Positions 26,798-35,445 of a stretch of 64,000 bases of DNA are shown here, piece after piece (position 1 is the first letter of the stretch; every line of letters starts with the position of its first letter). Made by a program: the position numbers and the translations under genes. The notes beneath the pieces are model-generated. The model ran no database searches, was not told the DNA's origin, and worked only from the letters and a program-made list of their open reading frames with translations. The DNA comes from Brucella sp. BE17 (lineage in GTDB: Bacteria > Pseudomonadota > Alphaproteobacteria > Rhizobiales > Rhizobiaceae): the NCBI RefSeq assembly GCF_039545455.1, contig NZ_CP154468.1, forward strand, positions 496,001-560,000. The letters run 5' to 3'.

Positions 26798-27721
26798 ATG
26801 GCGTTTCTTTTTAATTCCGATACCGTACGCGGTGCTATTTTTCGCGAAGCCTTTGAGCGCTCGTTGCCTGATGTGGAGTTTTTTCAGGCGGGTGAAGACG
26901 TTGATCCAGACCAAATCCGCTATCTGATCAGTTGGGTAGTGCCAGACGATATTGCACGATATCGCAATCTCGAAGTGCTTTTCTCGATTGGTGCTGGCGT
27001 TGATCAGTTCAAACCTGGAACCGTGCCTGCGCATGTGAAACTCGTCCGTATGGTCGAGGATGGGATTATTCGTATGATGCAGGAATATGTGACGCTTGGC
27101 GTGCTGACCCTGCATCGAGAATCTATTGCCTATCGCGAACAGCAGAAAAATGAGGAATGGCAGGCGCTTATGACGCTACAGGCCAGCCAACGCCGTATTG
27201 GTTTCCTAGGCCTGGGAATACTTGCAAAAGCAGCAATTGAACGGTTGTTGCCATTTCAGTTTCGAATAAGTGGGTGGAGCCGCAGCCGAAAAGATATTGA
27301 GGGTGTTGAGTGTTTTTTCGGCGACGAACAGTTTGCAAGATTCCTTCGTCAAACCGATATTTTGATTTGCCTGCTACCGTTGACGGATGAAACACGCGGT
27401 ATTTTGAATGCCGACCTGTTTGCCATACTACCAAAGGGTGCTCGCTTGCTGCATGCAGGCCGCGGGCCTCAGCTCGATCAAAAGGCACTTATAGAGGCGC
27501 TTGATAACGGCCATCTCGCAGCAGCAATGCTTGATGTGACCGATCCAGAACCACTGCCTGCGGCGCATCCGCTTTGGTCGCACCCTAAAGTACTGATCAC
27601 ACCGCATATCGCTTCCATTACGCAACCGCTTACGGCCGCAAGATCAATCATCGAAAATATCCAGCGCCATCTGGCTGGAGACAAGCTGATCGGCTTAATC
27701 GATCGCACACGAGGTTATTAA
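26798..27721 (+). CDS. D-2-hydroxyacid dehydrogenase, GhrA-like glyoxylate/hydroxypyruvate reductase
   Basis: 307 residues with the NAD(P) motif GFLGLGILAKAAIE in mid-protein. The catalytic Arg-Glu-His set of the family can be placed: Arg in ICLLPLTDETRG/HAGRGPQ, Glu in DVTDPEPLP, His in TPHIAS. GhrA-type enzymes reduce glyoxylate or hydroxypyruvate, or oxidise D-2-hydroxyacids. It lies 22 bp after the deacetylase gene and 16 bp before a cupin gene, so it belongs to the same transcript. Confidence 0.85.
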   Translation: MAFLFNSDTVRGAIFREAFERSLPDVEFFQAGEDVDPDQIRYLISWVVPDDIARYRNLEVLFSIGAGVDQFKPGTVPAHVKLVRMVEDGIIRMMQEYVTLGVLTLHRESIAYREQQKNEEWQALMTLQASQRRIGFLGLGILAKAAIERLLPFQFRISGWSRSRKDIEGVECFFGDEQFARFLRQTDILICLLPLTDETRGILNADLFAILPKGARLLHAGRGPQLDQKALIEALDNGHLAAAMLDVTDPEPLPAAHPLWSHPKVLITPHIASITQPLTAARSIIENIQRHLAGDKLIGLIDRTRGY

Positions 27722-27737
27722 CTCTAAGGGAAACGTC

Positions 27738-28094
27738 ATGTCTCTTCTGATTACCATCGATCCAAATCCCGATTTTACACCGAAAGAAGCGTTGCCAACG
27801 CCGGATCGCCTTATTTCGGGCTCGCCTGAATTCAAGACATGGGCACAGGATGCTTCAAAGAACGATAAGGTTTTGACGGGGGTTTGGGAAGCAACGCCAG
27901 GCGAAACTCACTCTATTAAAGGAACAACACTGGAATTTTGCCATATCCTTTCTGGTCTCGTTGAAATTGAGGAAAAAGATGGTGAAACAAAGACATATCG
28001 CGCAGGCGATAGCTTTGTTATGAAGCCGGGCTTTATTGGGGTTTGGCGTACGATTGAAACCGTGCGCAAGATTTACCTCTGCGTCTACGAGTAA
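27738..28094 (+). CDS. Small cupin-fold protein
   Basis: 118 residues with a single cupin domain (EATPGETHSIKG as motif 1, YRAGDSFVMKPGFIGVW as motif 2). Only part of the usual metal-binding His set is present, as seen in ureidoglycine-aminohydrolase-like small cupins of unknown function. AAGGGAAA precedes the ATG. It is the last gene before a strong hairpin and completes an operon with the deacetylase and dehydrogenase. Possible roles are ligand binding or a minor isomerase/lyase step; the sequence does not decide. Confidence 0.8.
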   Translation: MSLLITIDPNPDFTPKEALPTPDRLISGSPEFKTWAQDASKNDKVLTGVWEATPGETHSIKGTTLEFCHILSGLVEIEEKDGETKTYRAGDSFVMKPGFIGVWRTIETVRKIYLCVYE

Positions 28095-28118
28095 GTCAGA
28101 ATAATCCGCCGCATAAAA

Positions 28119-28151
28119 CCCGCTTGACGTGCATAAAAGCCGTCAAGCGGG
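28119..28151 (+). terminator. Hairpin terminator after the cupin gene
   Basis: CCCGCTTGACG pairs perfectly with CGTCAAGCGGG around an 11-nt loop, followed by a moderately T-rich stretch. It separates the argE-like operon from the aldehyde dehydrogenase operon. Confidence 0.7.
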
Positions 28152-28219
28152 CTATTCTTGATCAAAAATGCGGTGCCTTGGGCTCTATTCTTTGACTCAA
28201 CGAAAATGTGAGGTGCGCC

Positions 28220-29683
28220 ATGACTTTAAGCTTCAATCCTGAAGCGCTTGAACTTCCATTTTATCATTACATTGGTGGGGAGCACATTGATGCCACAGGT
28301 GGTCTCGAAATGCGTAGGCCTTCCGATGGCAAAGCCTATGGTGACTGTCCAATTGCCGGCGACGCGTTGGTTGACCGTGCTGTGCAGGCTGCCAAGGCTG
28401 CGTTGAAGTCGAGCGGGTGGGCCGATGCTCGCCCGCGAGAAAGGCTCAATGCCATGCATCGTTGGGCCGATCTGATTGAGCAGGAGGCACTGACACTTGC
28501 GCGATTGGAAGCAGTTTCATCAACGCGGCCAATCGCGCATCTCATCGAAGGCGATATTGCGGTTACGGCTGAACAAATCCGTTTCTTTGCCGAATTTGCG
28601 GACAAGGAAGGCAGCGAGGTCGTTCCGACGAGCACCGGCACATTCGGCATGACGCTAAGTGAGCCTTATGGTGTGATTGGTGCAATTACGCCGTGGAATT
28701 TTCCGATTTCCATGTCGGGCTGGAAGCTTGGTCCGGCACTGGCTGCGGGCAATGCGGTTGTGCTTAAACCCTCTGAAATCACGCCATTTTCCACGCTTTA
28801 TATGGCTGAACTTGCAGCTAAAGCAGGTATTCCGGCCGGACTTATTAATATTGTACTGGGCGACGGACCTGTTACAGGCAATGCCATTACCGGCCACCCT
28901 GGTATTTCCAAAGTCAGCTTTACCGGATCGACGGCAGCAGGTGCTGCGATTATGCAGAATATTGCGCGTACAGCTGTAAAGCCGATGACGCTGGAGCTTG
29001 GTGGAAAAAGCCCGCAAGTTGTATTCGCTGATGCCGATCTGGACTTGGCTGCTTCTGCCATCACGCGCGGAATCTTGAGTAATGCCGGACAGGCTTGTGT
29101 GGCCGGATCCCGCCTGATCGTTGCTGAAGAAATTGCGGATTCTTTGAGCGAAGCCATTGCGCGTCATATGGCTGATATCAAGCCTGGGGTGACTTGGGAC
29201 GAGAAGACGCAATATTCGCCTATCATTTCAGAACGCCAGATCAGCCGTATCGATGAGATCGTTCAGAAAACAGCAAGTCTTGGCGCGGAGTGCGTTTTTG
29301 GCGGGAAACGAATGGATCGTGAAGGCTATTTTTATGAGCCAACGCTGCTTCGTGGTGTCGATGAAAACTCGCCTGCTGTTGCAGAAGAAATCTTCGGTCC
29401 CGTCCTGACGATCCAGACTTTCAAACACGAGGAAGAGGCACTTGCTCTCGCTGATCACCCGATTTACGGGCTGGCGGCGGGTCTTTTCACGCGCGATCTG
29501 TCTCGCGCTATCCGTGTTACCAAAGCGTTGCAGGCAGGCACCATCTGGGTCAATCGCTATGGTCGCTCGCGCGATCATATTTTGCCAACAGGTGGCTATA
29601 AAAGTTCTGGTATTGGCAAGGATCTCGGGCGTGAAGCCTATCTCGCAAATCGCAAGTCCAAAAGCGTGCTGATCGATCTTTAA
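28220..29683 (+). CDS. NAD(P)-dependent aldehyde dehydrogenase
   Basis: 487 residues from the ATG preceded by GAGGTG (the frame opens four codons earlier). ALDH family signatures: [27 protein letters not shown], catalytic-Glu motif [11 protein letters not shown] and catalytic-Cys motif [11 protein letters not shown]. The sequence resembles betaine-aldehyde and gamma-glutamylsemialdehyde dehydrogenases. It heads an operon with the TtuC-like and GabD-like genes. It probably oxidises an aldehyde made by the amine oxidases or aminotransferase of this island. Confidence 0.88.
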   Translation: MTLSFNPEALELPFYHYIGGEHIDATGGLEMRRPSDGKAYGDCPIAGDALVDRAVQAAKAALKSSGWADARPRERLNAMHRWADLIEQEALTLARLEAVSSTRPIAHLIEGDIAVTAEQIRFFAEFADKEGSEVVPTSTGTFGMTLSEPYGVIGAITPWNFPISMSGWKLGPALAAGNAVVLKPSEITPFSTLYMAELAAKAGIPAGLINIVLGDGPVTGNAITGHPGISKVSFTGSTAAGAAIMQNIARTAVKPMTLELGGKSPQVVFADADLDLAASAITRGILSNAGQACVAGSRLIVAEEIADSLSEAIARHMADIKPGVTWDEKTQYSPIISERQISRIDEIVQKTASLGAECVFGGKRMDREGYFYEPTLLRGVDENSPAVAEEIFGPVLTIQTFKHEEEALALADHPIYGLAAGLFTRDLSRAIRVTKALQAGTIWVNRYGRSRDHILPTGGYKSSGIGKDLGREAYLANRKSKSVLIDL

Positions 29684-29695
29684 GGAAAACTCTGA

Positions 29696-30739
29696 ATGAC
29701 AACCTATTCGATTGCTTTGATCCCGGGCGACGGTATTGGCAAGAATGTCACGGACGCAACGTGGCAGGTTTTGCAGGTGGCTTCAAAACGCAATGGCTTT
29801 AAGCTTGAAGGCACCAGCTTTCCGTGGTCTTGCGCCCATTATCATGAAACCGGCGCTATGATGCCTGCGGATGGCATCGAGACCTTGCGCAAATTTGATG
29901 CGATTTACCTCGGAGCCGTCGGCTGGCCTGCGGAAGTACCGGATTCTGTGTCTCTGCACGGACTGCTGTTGCCTATCCGTAAGGCGTTTGTGCAATATGC
30001 CAATATCCGCCCCCATAGACTTTTGCCGGGCGTGACAGGGCCGCTTCGCTCCGAAGGTTTTGATATTCTTTGCATTCGCGAAAACACGGAAGGTGAATAT
30101 TCAGGTGCCGGTGGGCGCGTTCATTCCGGCACCAAGGAAGAGGTTGCCGTGGAAACAGCGGTTTTCACCCGCATTGGCGTTGAGCGTATTATCCGCTTTG
30201 GTTTCGAGCAGGCACGCTTGCGTCGTAAAAAGCTTGCTTCGGTCACGAAGTCCAATGCGCAGAAATATTCGATGGTGTTCTGGGACGAGGTAACAAAAGA
30301 TGTCGCTCAAGAATATCCCGATGTCGAAGTCTCGCATTATCACATTGATGCCATGGCGGCACGGATGGTGATGGCACCGGAAAGTCTTGATGTCATCGTG
30401 GCTTCCAATCTATTTGGCGATATTCTGACCGATCTGGGCGCTGCCATTCAGGGCGGTCTTGGCTATGCAGCCTCTGCCAATATCAATCCGGACCGCACAG
30501 CGCCTTCGATGTTTGAGCCGGTGCATGGTTCTGCGCCTGATATTGCGCATCTTGGTATTGCCAATCCGATTGCAGCTATTTGGTCAGGCGCGATGATGCT
30601 TGAGCATCTGGGTGAACAGCAGGCAGCAAAAGATGTGATGAGCGCAATTGAAATGGTGACGTCGAACGGTATTGGAACAGTTGCTGGCAAAGACAAGACG
30701 GATGCGATCACGCAAGCTGTGCTTTCGGCACTGGTATAA
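29696..30739 (+). CDS. ttuC: Isocitrate/isopropylmalate-dehydrogenase-family enzyme, tartrate-dehydrogenase-like
   Basis: 347 residues with ALIPGDGIGK at the N-terminus, substrate-binding Arg residues in IRPHRLLPG, the active-site CIRENTEGEYSG and the metal-ligand region SNLFGDILTDLGAA with GSAPDIA. The GAVGWP segment and length fit tartrate/D-malate dehydrogenase (TtuC/DmlA) better than LeuB. It oxidatively decarboxylates a D-2-hydroxydicarboxylate. AAGGA precedes the ATG. It lies between two aldehyde dehydrogenase genes in one operon, so it may act on a late dicarboxylate intermediate. Confidence 0.85.
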   Translation: MTTYSIALIPGDGIGKNVTDATWQVLQVASKRNGFKLEGTSFPWSCAHYHETGAMMPADGIETLRKFDAIYLGAVGWPAEVPDSVSLHGLLLPIRKAFVQYANIRPHRLLPGVTGPLRSEGFDILCIRENTEGEYSGAGGRVHSGTKEEVAVETAVFTRIGVERIIRFGFEQARLRRKKLASVTKSNAQKYSMVFWDEVTKDVAQEYPDVEVSHYHIDAMAARMVMAPESLDVIVASNLFGDILTDLGAAIQGGLGYAASANINPDRTAPSMFEPVHGSAPDIAHLGIANPIAAIWSGAMMLEHLGEQQAAKDVMSAIEMVTSNGIGTVAGKDKTDAITQAVLSALV

Positions 30740-30754
30740 AAAGGACGAATGTGA

Positions 30755-32203
30755 ATGTTGAAATATCAAGGACTTTTCCGGCAGCAGGGCCTCATCGGCG
30801 GTGTCTGGCAGGATGCAGTGTCAGGCGCTACCGTTGACGTCACCAACCCGGCAAGCCTTGGCACTCTGGGTACAATCCCCGATATGGGGGCCACGGAAAC
30901 CCGCGCGGCGATTGACGCCGCTCAGGCGTCTCTCAAGCCATGGAAAAAGAAAACCCATGCAGAACGTGCGGCGCTTCTGGAGCGCTGGTTTGCACTGATG
31001 GTTGAGCACGAGCAGGACCTTGCAATGCTCCTGACGCTTGAACAAGGCAAGCCGCTCAATGAAGCGCTCGGCGAAATCCGCTACGGCGCATCCTTTGTGA
31101 AGTGGTTTGCAGAAGAAGCCCGTCGCATTGAGGGCGGCACTATTCCTTCACCAACGGAAGATCGCCGTATTCTGGTGCTTAAGGAAGCAGTTGGCGTTTG
31201 TGCGATCATTACACCGTGGAATTTTCCGAATGCGATGATCACGCGCAAAGTGGCCCCGGCACTTGCGGCCGGTTGCACAGTCGTCATCAAACCTTCAGAG
31301 TTCACGCCATTTTCAGCATTGGCGCTTGGTGTTCTTGCGGAACAGGCCGGAATTCCAGCAGGTGTCATTAATATTGTCACCGGCATGCCGACGGAAATTG
31401 GCAATGAGCTGGTGTCCAATGAAACCGTGCGCAAAATTTCATTCACCGGGTCGACGCGTGTCGGCTCGCTGCTGATGAAGGGGGCTGCTGACAGTATCAA
31501 ACGCCTGAGCCTTGAACTGGGCGGCAATGCACCGTTCATCGTGTTTGACGATGCTGATCTCGATCAGGCTGTGGAAGGGGCTATTGCCTCAAAATTCCGA
31601 AATGGCGGACAGACATGCGTTTGCTCGAACCGTATTCTTGTGCAGGCTGGTATCTATGATGCTTTTGCCGCCAAACTTTCAAGCCGCGTTGCCCAAATGA
31701 AGGTGGGGGTGGGCACAGAAAAAGGCGTGGTGATTGGCCCAATGATCAATCAAGCAGCGATCGAAAAGATCGAGCGTCATGTCAATGATGCCTTGGGTCG
31801 TGGTGCAAAAATTCTTGCGCAAAGCGACAATATGCCGGAAGGTCGGCAATATGCGCGACCAATCGTGCTAGGCGACGCCACGACCGATATGCTGCTCGCA
31901 TCTGAGGAAACGTTTGGACCTGTCGCACCGCTTTTCCGTTTTGAAACGGAAGAGGAAGCTATTGAAATTGCTAACAGCACGCCCTTTGGTCTGGCAGCCT
32001 ATTTTTTCACTGAAAGTCTCAAGCGGTCATGGCGTGTTTCGGAAGCGCTGGAATTCGGTATGATTGGTTTGAACACGGGCCTGATTTCAACTGAAGTGGC
32101 ACCATTTGGTGGTGTCAAGCAGTCCGGCCTTGGTCGTGAAGGATCGAAGCTCGGTATTGAAGAATATCTCGAAATCAAAACGCTGCATGTTGGCGGATTA
32201 TAG
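30755..32203 (+). CDS. gabD: Succinate-semialdehyde-dehydrogenase-like ALDH
   Basis: 482 residues. GabD-type signatures: [54 protein letters not shown] (catalytic Glu) and NGGQTCVCSNR (catalytic Cys next to the regulatory Cys). It should oxidise succinate semialdehyde or a close homologue such as glutarate semialdehyde to the acid for the TCA cycle. It is the last gene of the plus-strand operon before a strong bidirectional terminator. With the class III aminotransferase at 35446 it could complete a GABA- or putrescine-type route. Confidence 0.88.
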   Translation: MLKYQGLFRQQGLIGGVWQDAVSGATVDVTNPASLGTLGTIPDMGATETRAAIDAAQASLKPWKKKTHAERAALLERWFALMVEHEQDLAMLLTLEQGKPLNEALGEIRYGASFVKWFAEEARRIEGGTIPSPTEDRRILVLKEAVGVCAIITPWNFPNAMITRKVAPALAAGCTVVIKPSEFTPFSALALGVLAEQAGIPAGVINIVTGMPTEIGNELVSNETVRKISFTGSTRVGSLLMKGAADSIKRLSLELGGNAPFIVFDDADLDQAVEGAIASKFRNGGQTCVCSNRILVQAGIYDAFAAKLSSRVAQMKVGVGTEKGVVIGPMINQAAIEKIERHVNDALGRGAKILAQSDNMPEGRQYARPIVLGDATTDMLLASEETFGPVAPLFRFETEEEAIEIANSTPFGLAAYFFTESLKRSWRVSEALEFGMIGLNTGLISTEVAPFGGVKQSGLGREGSKLGIEEYLEIKTLHVGGL

Positions 32204-32207
32204 GACA

Positions 32208-32235
32208 CAAAAAGGGCGGTTTAACCGCCCTTTTT
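32208..32235. terminator. Bidirectional terminator between convergent gabD-like and oxidase genes
   Basis: AAAAAGGGCGGTT and AACCGCCCTTTTT form a near-perfect palindrome with A-rich and T-rich ends, serving both strands. Confidence 0.9.
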
Positions 32236-32240
32236 CGACT

Positions 32241-33518
32241 TTATTGAAACTTGTCGAGCATTTTGTAATAAAGACCGACCAACGGCAGAAACCACGGCCT
32301 GCCAGAATAGCCTGGAATGGTCGGCCATTCGAGGCCCGAAATTGGATTGTTGTCGCCACGCCCGAGGATTGCGTCTGCAAGATAAATGCCTATTTGCGTA
32401 GACATTTGTGCGCCATGGCCGGAATAGCCCATCCCATACCAGATGCCATCGGCAAAGCCTGCGCGCGGATAGCGGTCCTGTGTCATATCGACAAGGCCAC
32501 CCCAGCAATAGTCGATTTCAACATTGGCAAGATGTGGAAAAATCTTGACGAGGCTTTCGCGCAAAATTGCGCCGCTTTTGTTGTCGGATCGCTGGTCGGA
32601 CGTCGTTGAGAAACGCGCGCGCCCACCAAAAATCATACGATTATCGGGTGCGAGCCGGAAATAATTACCGATATTCATCGATGTAACGTAGGTGCGATTG
32701 CCGGGCATAGTGGCGGCAATCTCGCTCTGTGTCAGTGGCCGCGTTGCAATGATGAAACTGCCAACGGAAATAATGCGCTTGCGGAAATAGGAGAAACTGT
32801 CGCTTGTGTATGCACCAGTTGCGAGAATAACGTTGTCAGCAGTCACCTTGCCGCGGGATGTTACGATCTGATGTTGGCCATCGAGCTTTTTACGCTCATG
32901 AACGGTGGTGTTTTCAAAAATGAGAGCGCCGTAACGCGCTGCCGCGTCTGCCAAACCGGTTACATATCGACCCATGTGCATCATGGCGCTTTTTTTGGAA
33001 AGCATGGCGCCGTGGAAATCATTCGAGCCGACTTCACCCGATAATTGATCGCGATGCAAAAGCGCTGTATCAGGGTCGACTTCCGCATGAATAGCTTCGA
33101 AATTGCGTGCAAGGCCATCAAAATGGGCCGGCTTAGAAGCCAGTTTCAACTTGCCGGCGCGTCTGAACGAACAATCGATATTTTCTTCCGCAACGATGCG
33201 TTCGATGGTGTCGACGGAATCGTCAAAAGCCTTGTAAAGAGCCCTGGCGCGTTCTGCGCCAAGGTGTTTTTTTGCAGCGATAAAACTGTGTGCAAGGCCG
33301 TTGTTGAGATGACCACCATTGCGCCCCGAAGCGCCGGAGCCAATAAGGCCAGTTTCAAAGATCGCAACACGGCTGCCCGCTTTGGCAAGATGCAATGCAG
33401 CCGAAAGCCCCGTAAAGCCTCCGCCGATAATGGCGACATCATAATGCCCTTCCGGAGGGTTCTTTTCCGCTGCTGTAAAAGAGGGGGTCGTGTCGTGCCA
33501 GTAAGGCTTGAGTTGCAT
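32241..33518 (-). CDS. FAD-dependent amine oxidase, PuuB-like (gamma-glutamylputrescine oxidase family)
   Basis: 425 residues of the DAO family: an FAD-binding dinucleotide motif DVAIIGGGFTGLSAAL at about 28-43, FETGLIGSGASGRNGG, and a C-terminal GYSGHGAQMSTQ that binds the flavin. The sequence resembles PuuB and related oxidases that convert a primary or secondary amine to an aldehyde with release of H2O2. It is convergent to the aldehyde dehydrogenase operon and lies upstream of the HAD gene on the same map segment, 72 bp away. A polyamine derivative or N-alkyl amino acid is the probable substrate. Confidence 0.86.
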   Translation of the reverse strand: MQLKPYWHDTTPSFTAAEKNPPEGHYDVAIIGGGFTGLSAALHLAKAGSRVAIFETGLIGSGASGRNGGHLNNGLAHSFIAAKKHLGAERARALYKAFDDSVDTIERIVAEENIDCSFRRAGKLKLASKPAHFDGLARNFEAIHAEVDPDTALLHRDQLSGEVGSNDFHGAMLSKKSAMMHMGRYVTGLADAAARYGALIFENTTVHERKKLDGQHQIVTSRGKVTADNVILATGAYTSDSFSYFRKRIISVGSFIIATRPLTQSEIAATMPGNRTYVTSMNIGNYFRLAPDNRMIFGGRARFSTTSDQRSDNKSGAILRESLVKIFPHLANVEIDYCWGGLVDMTQDRYPRAGFADGIWYGMGYSGHGAQMSTQIGIYLADAILGRGDNNPISGLEWPTIPGYSGRPWFLPLVGLYYKMLDKFQ

Positions 33519-33590
33519 CTTTCTTGGTCCTGATCAGAGCGCGTCCCGAAAACTCTGCGAACGTATTCGAGATAAGCGTCACACAATTAG

Positions 33591-34259
33591 TTAGAGACCG
33601 ACTACGCCTGCAAGGCCGGAAATGTCCTTGATCTCGGTATAACCGTAATAAGGATTTGCCGGCTCGTGACCGCGATTGACCCAGACCTTGTTCTTGATGC
33701 CCAAATCATGCGCTGACATCAGGTCGTAGCGGAACGATGACGAGACGTGCAGAATGTCTTCCGGGTTGGCGTTCAGCTGATCGAGCATATATTCGAACGC
33801 CTTGAAGCGTGGCTTGTAAGCCTGCGCCTGTTGCGCTGTATAAACAGCATGGAACGGTGCGCCGAGTTTTTCGACATTGTGGTGGATCTGCTCATTCATC
33901 GAGTTTGAAAGAATGACGAGCGGGATTTCCTTTGCCACTTTGGAAAGTCCGGCTGGTACATCAGCATGTGGACCCCAGGTTGGAACGCTTTCATACACTG
34001 TGCGCGCATCTTCAACATTGAATGTTACCTTGTTCTTCTTGCAGGCACGCTCAATCGCATTGTGCACGACTTCATTATAAGGCTTCCAGTCGCCGAGGAT
34101 TTCATCAAGTCGATAGGCTGCAAAGTTTTTGATGAACTGTTGCATGCGCTCTTCATCAAGCTGTTTGCCATAGAGATCGCGTGCAGCTTCGGCCATCTGG
34201 AAATTGGTCAGTGTGCCGTAGCAATCAAAAGTGATGTATTTTGGTCTAAACTGGGCCAT
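33591..34259 (-). CDS. HAD-superfamily hydrolase, type II 2-haloacid-dehalogenase-like
   Basis: 222 residues from the ATG at 34257-34259, which has GGAAGGAT upstream; the longer frame to 34307 lacks one. HAD motifs: TFDCYGTLTNF (nucleophile Asp), VILSNSMNEQ (Ser/Asn motif II), a lysine in YKPRFKAFEYM and the DLMSAHDLGIK acidic motif. Type II haloacid dehalogenases hydrolyse L-2-haloalkanoates, but many proteins with this fold are phosphatases. In this amine-catabolic island the true role is uncertain. It is on the same strand as, and just upstream of, the PuuB-like oxidase gene. Confidence 0.82.
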   Translation of the reverse strand: MAQFRPKYITFDCYGTLTNFQMAEAARDLYGKQLDEERMQQFIKNFAAYRLDEILGDWKPYNEVVHNAIERACKKNKVTFNVEDARTVYESVPTWGPHADVPAGLSKVAKEIPLVILSNSMNEQIHHNVEKLGAPFHAVYTAQQAQAYKPRFKAFEYMLDQLNANPEDILHVSSSFRYDLMSAHDLGIKNKVWVNRGHEPANPYYGYTEIKDISGLAGVVGL

Positions 34260-34589
34260 GATTTTTGATCCTTCCAAGCCTTGCAGGCACTGGTGTGCCG
34301 TCCTCATACATCATAATGAGCGGCGAATGGACTAATCACTGCATTCATAGGAGTGCAAAGCAGATTGTTCCGTATCTCGATCGAGCTTTGGCAGAGAGTT
34401 TTGTCTGTACTGCGTTGAGGCAGGTGCAATGGATCGATTGCAGTCGTTATCCGATCGAGCACGCGGCATAAGATGCGGTGGTAGTATCGAAGGACAGTGA
34501 AAACCTGCTGGATATGGATGTTGGTCGGGATGAACTGCTGCAAGCGTCATTCTAATTTGAGTTCATGAAGAACTCTCTCGGAAACAGCC
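34260..34589. promoter_or_regulatory. Divergent promoter region, HAD gene versus GNAT gene
   Basis: 330 bp with only short frames on both strands. It must hold the promoters of the minus-strand HAD/oxidase operon and the plus-strand GNAT/aminotransferase operon. I found no strong palindrome or consensus promoter to assign. Confidence 0.4.
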
Positions 34590-35432
34590 ATGACCGCATC
34601 GCAAATCACTCTGGAACCAATGACGCTGGATCATCTGGATGGTGCTGTTGTTTTGTCGCAACAGGCCGGCTGGCCGCATCGTCGTGAAGACTGGGTCTTT
34701 GTGCTGACGCTGAGCAATGGGATTGTTGCACTTGAAGATGGACGTGTCGTCGGCACGGCAATGTGCACGCCGCTAGGTGACGATGTTGCGGCCGTCAATA
34801 TGGTTATTGTCGATGAAGCCACGCGCGGAAAGGGTCTCGGTCGCAAGTTGATGCAGGCAGCACTTGATGCCGCCGCAGGGCAAACGTGTTTGCTTGTTGC
34901 GACACACGACGGCCTGCCGCTTTATGAAAAGCTCGGCTTTGTAGCATATGGTGAGATCGTCCAGCATCAGGGACTGGCTGTAAAAGTCGATGCGCCGGGC
35001 AATATCAGCTGGGCAACAGGTGATGATTTTTTACGCCTGGTGGAGCTAGATCACTCGGCAACCGGCCATAATCGTATGAATACCATGCAGCTTTTGAATG
35101 AGACCGCGCAATTTGCAGTTATTCGCAAAGACGATCAAGCCGATGCATTTGCTGGAATTCGCGCCTTTGGGCGTGGGCTTGTCATTGGTCCTGTTGTTGC
35201 AAAGACCGGTGAAGACGCGCGTTCGCTGATTGATTTTTTGCTTGCGCAGCATGCGGGTGAGTTTGTTCGCGTTGATACAAACATTGCAACAAATCTTGCC
35301 GACTGGCTCACCTCGCGTGGGCTTGTTCATGTCGGGGGCGGGATACCGATGCGCCGTACAGCTGAGCACATCGAAAAAAATAACGGCAGTGAGTCTCGCA
35401 CATATGCGCTTGTAAATCAGGCTTTAGGTTGA
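34590..35432 (+). CDS. Double-domain GNAT N-acetyltransferase (copy 2)
   Basis: 280 residues. The N-terminal GNAT domain carries the acetyl-CoA motif DEATRGKGLGRKLMQ (about residues 71-85) and YEKLGFVAYGE. The C-terminal Acetyltransf_18-like domain has LDHSATGHNRMNTMQLL, IRAFGRGLVIGPVVA and FVRVDTNIAT. It is a homologue of the protein at 24521-25399, and its acetyl-CoA loop is nearer consensus. It lies 13 bp before a class III aminotransferase gene and is therefore co-expressed with it. It may acetylate the amino substrate or product of that pathway. Confidence 0.85.
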   Translation: MTASQITLEPMTLDHLDGAVVLSQQAGWPHRREDWVFVLTLSNGIVALEDGRVVGTAMCTPLGDDVAAVNMVIVDEATRGKGLGRKLMQAALDAAAGQTCLLVATHDGLPLYEKLGFVAYGEIVQHQGLAVKVDAPGNISWATGDDFLRLVELDHSATGHNRMNTMQLLNETAQFAVIRKDDQADAFAGIRAFGRGLVIGPVVAKTGEDARSLIDFLLAQHAGEFVRVDTNIATNLADWLTSRGLVHVGGGIPMRRTAEHIEKNNGSESRTYALVNQALG

Positions 35433-35445
35433 TCTGGAGAATGTT

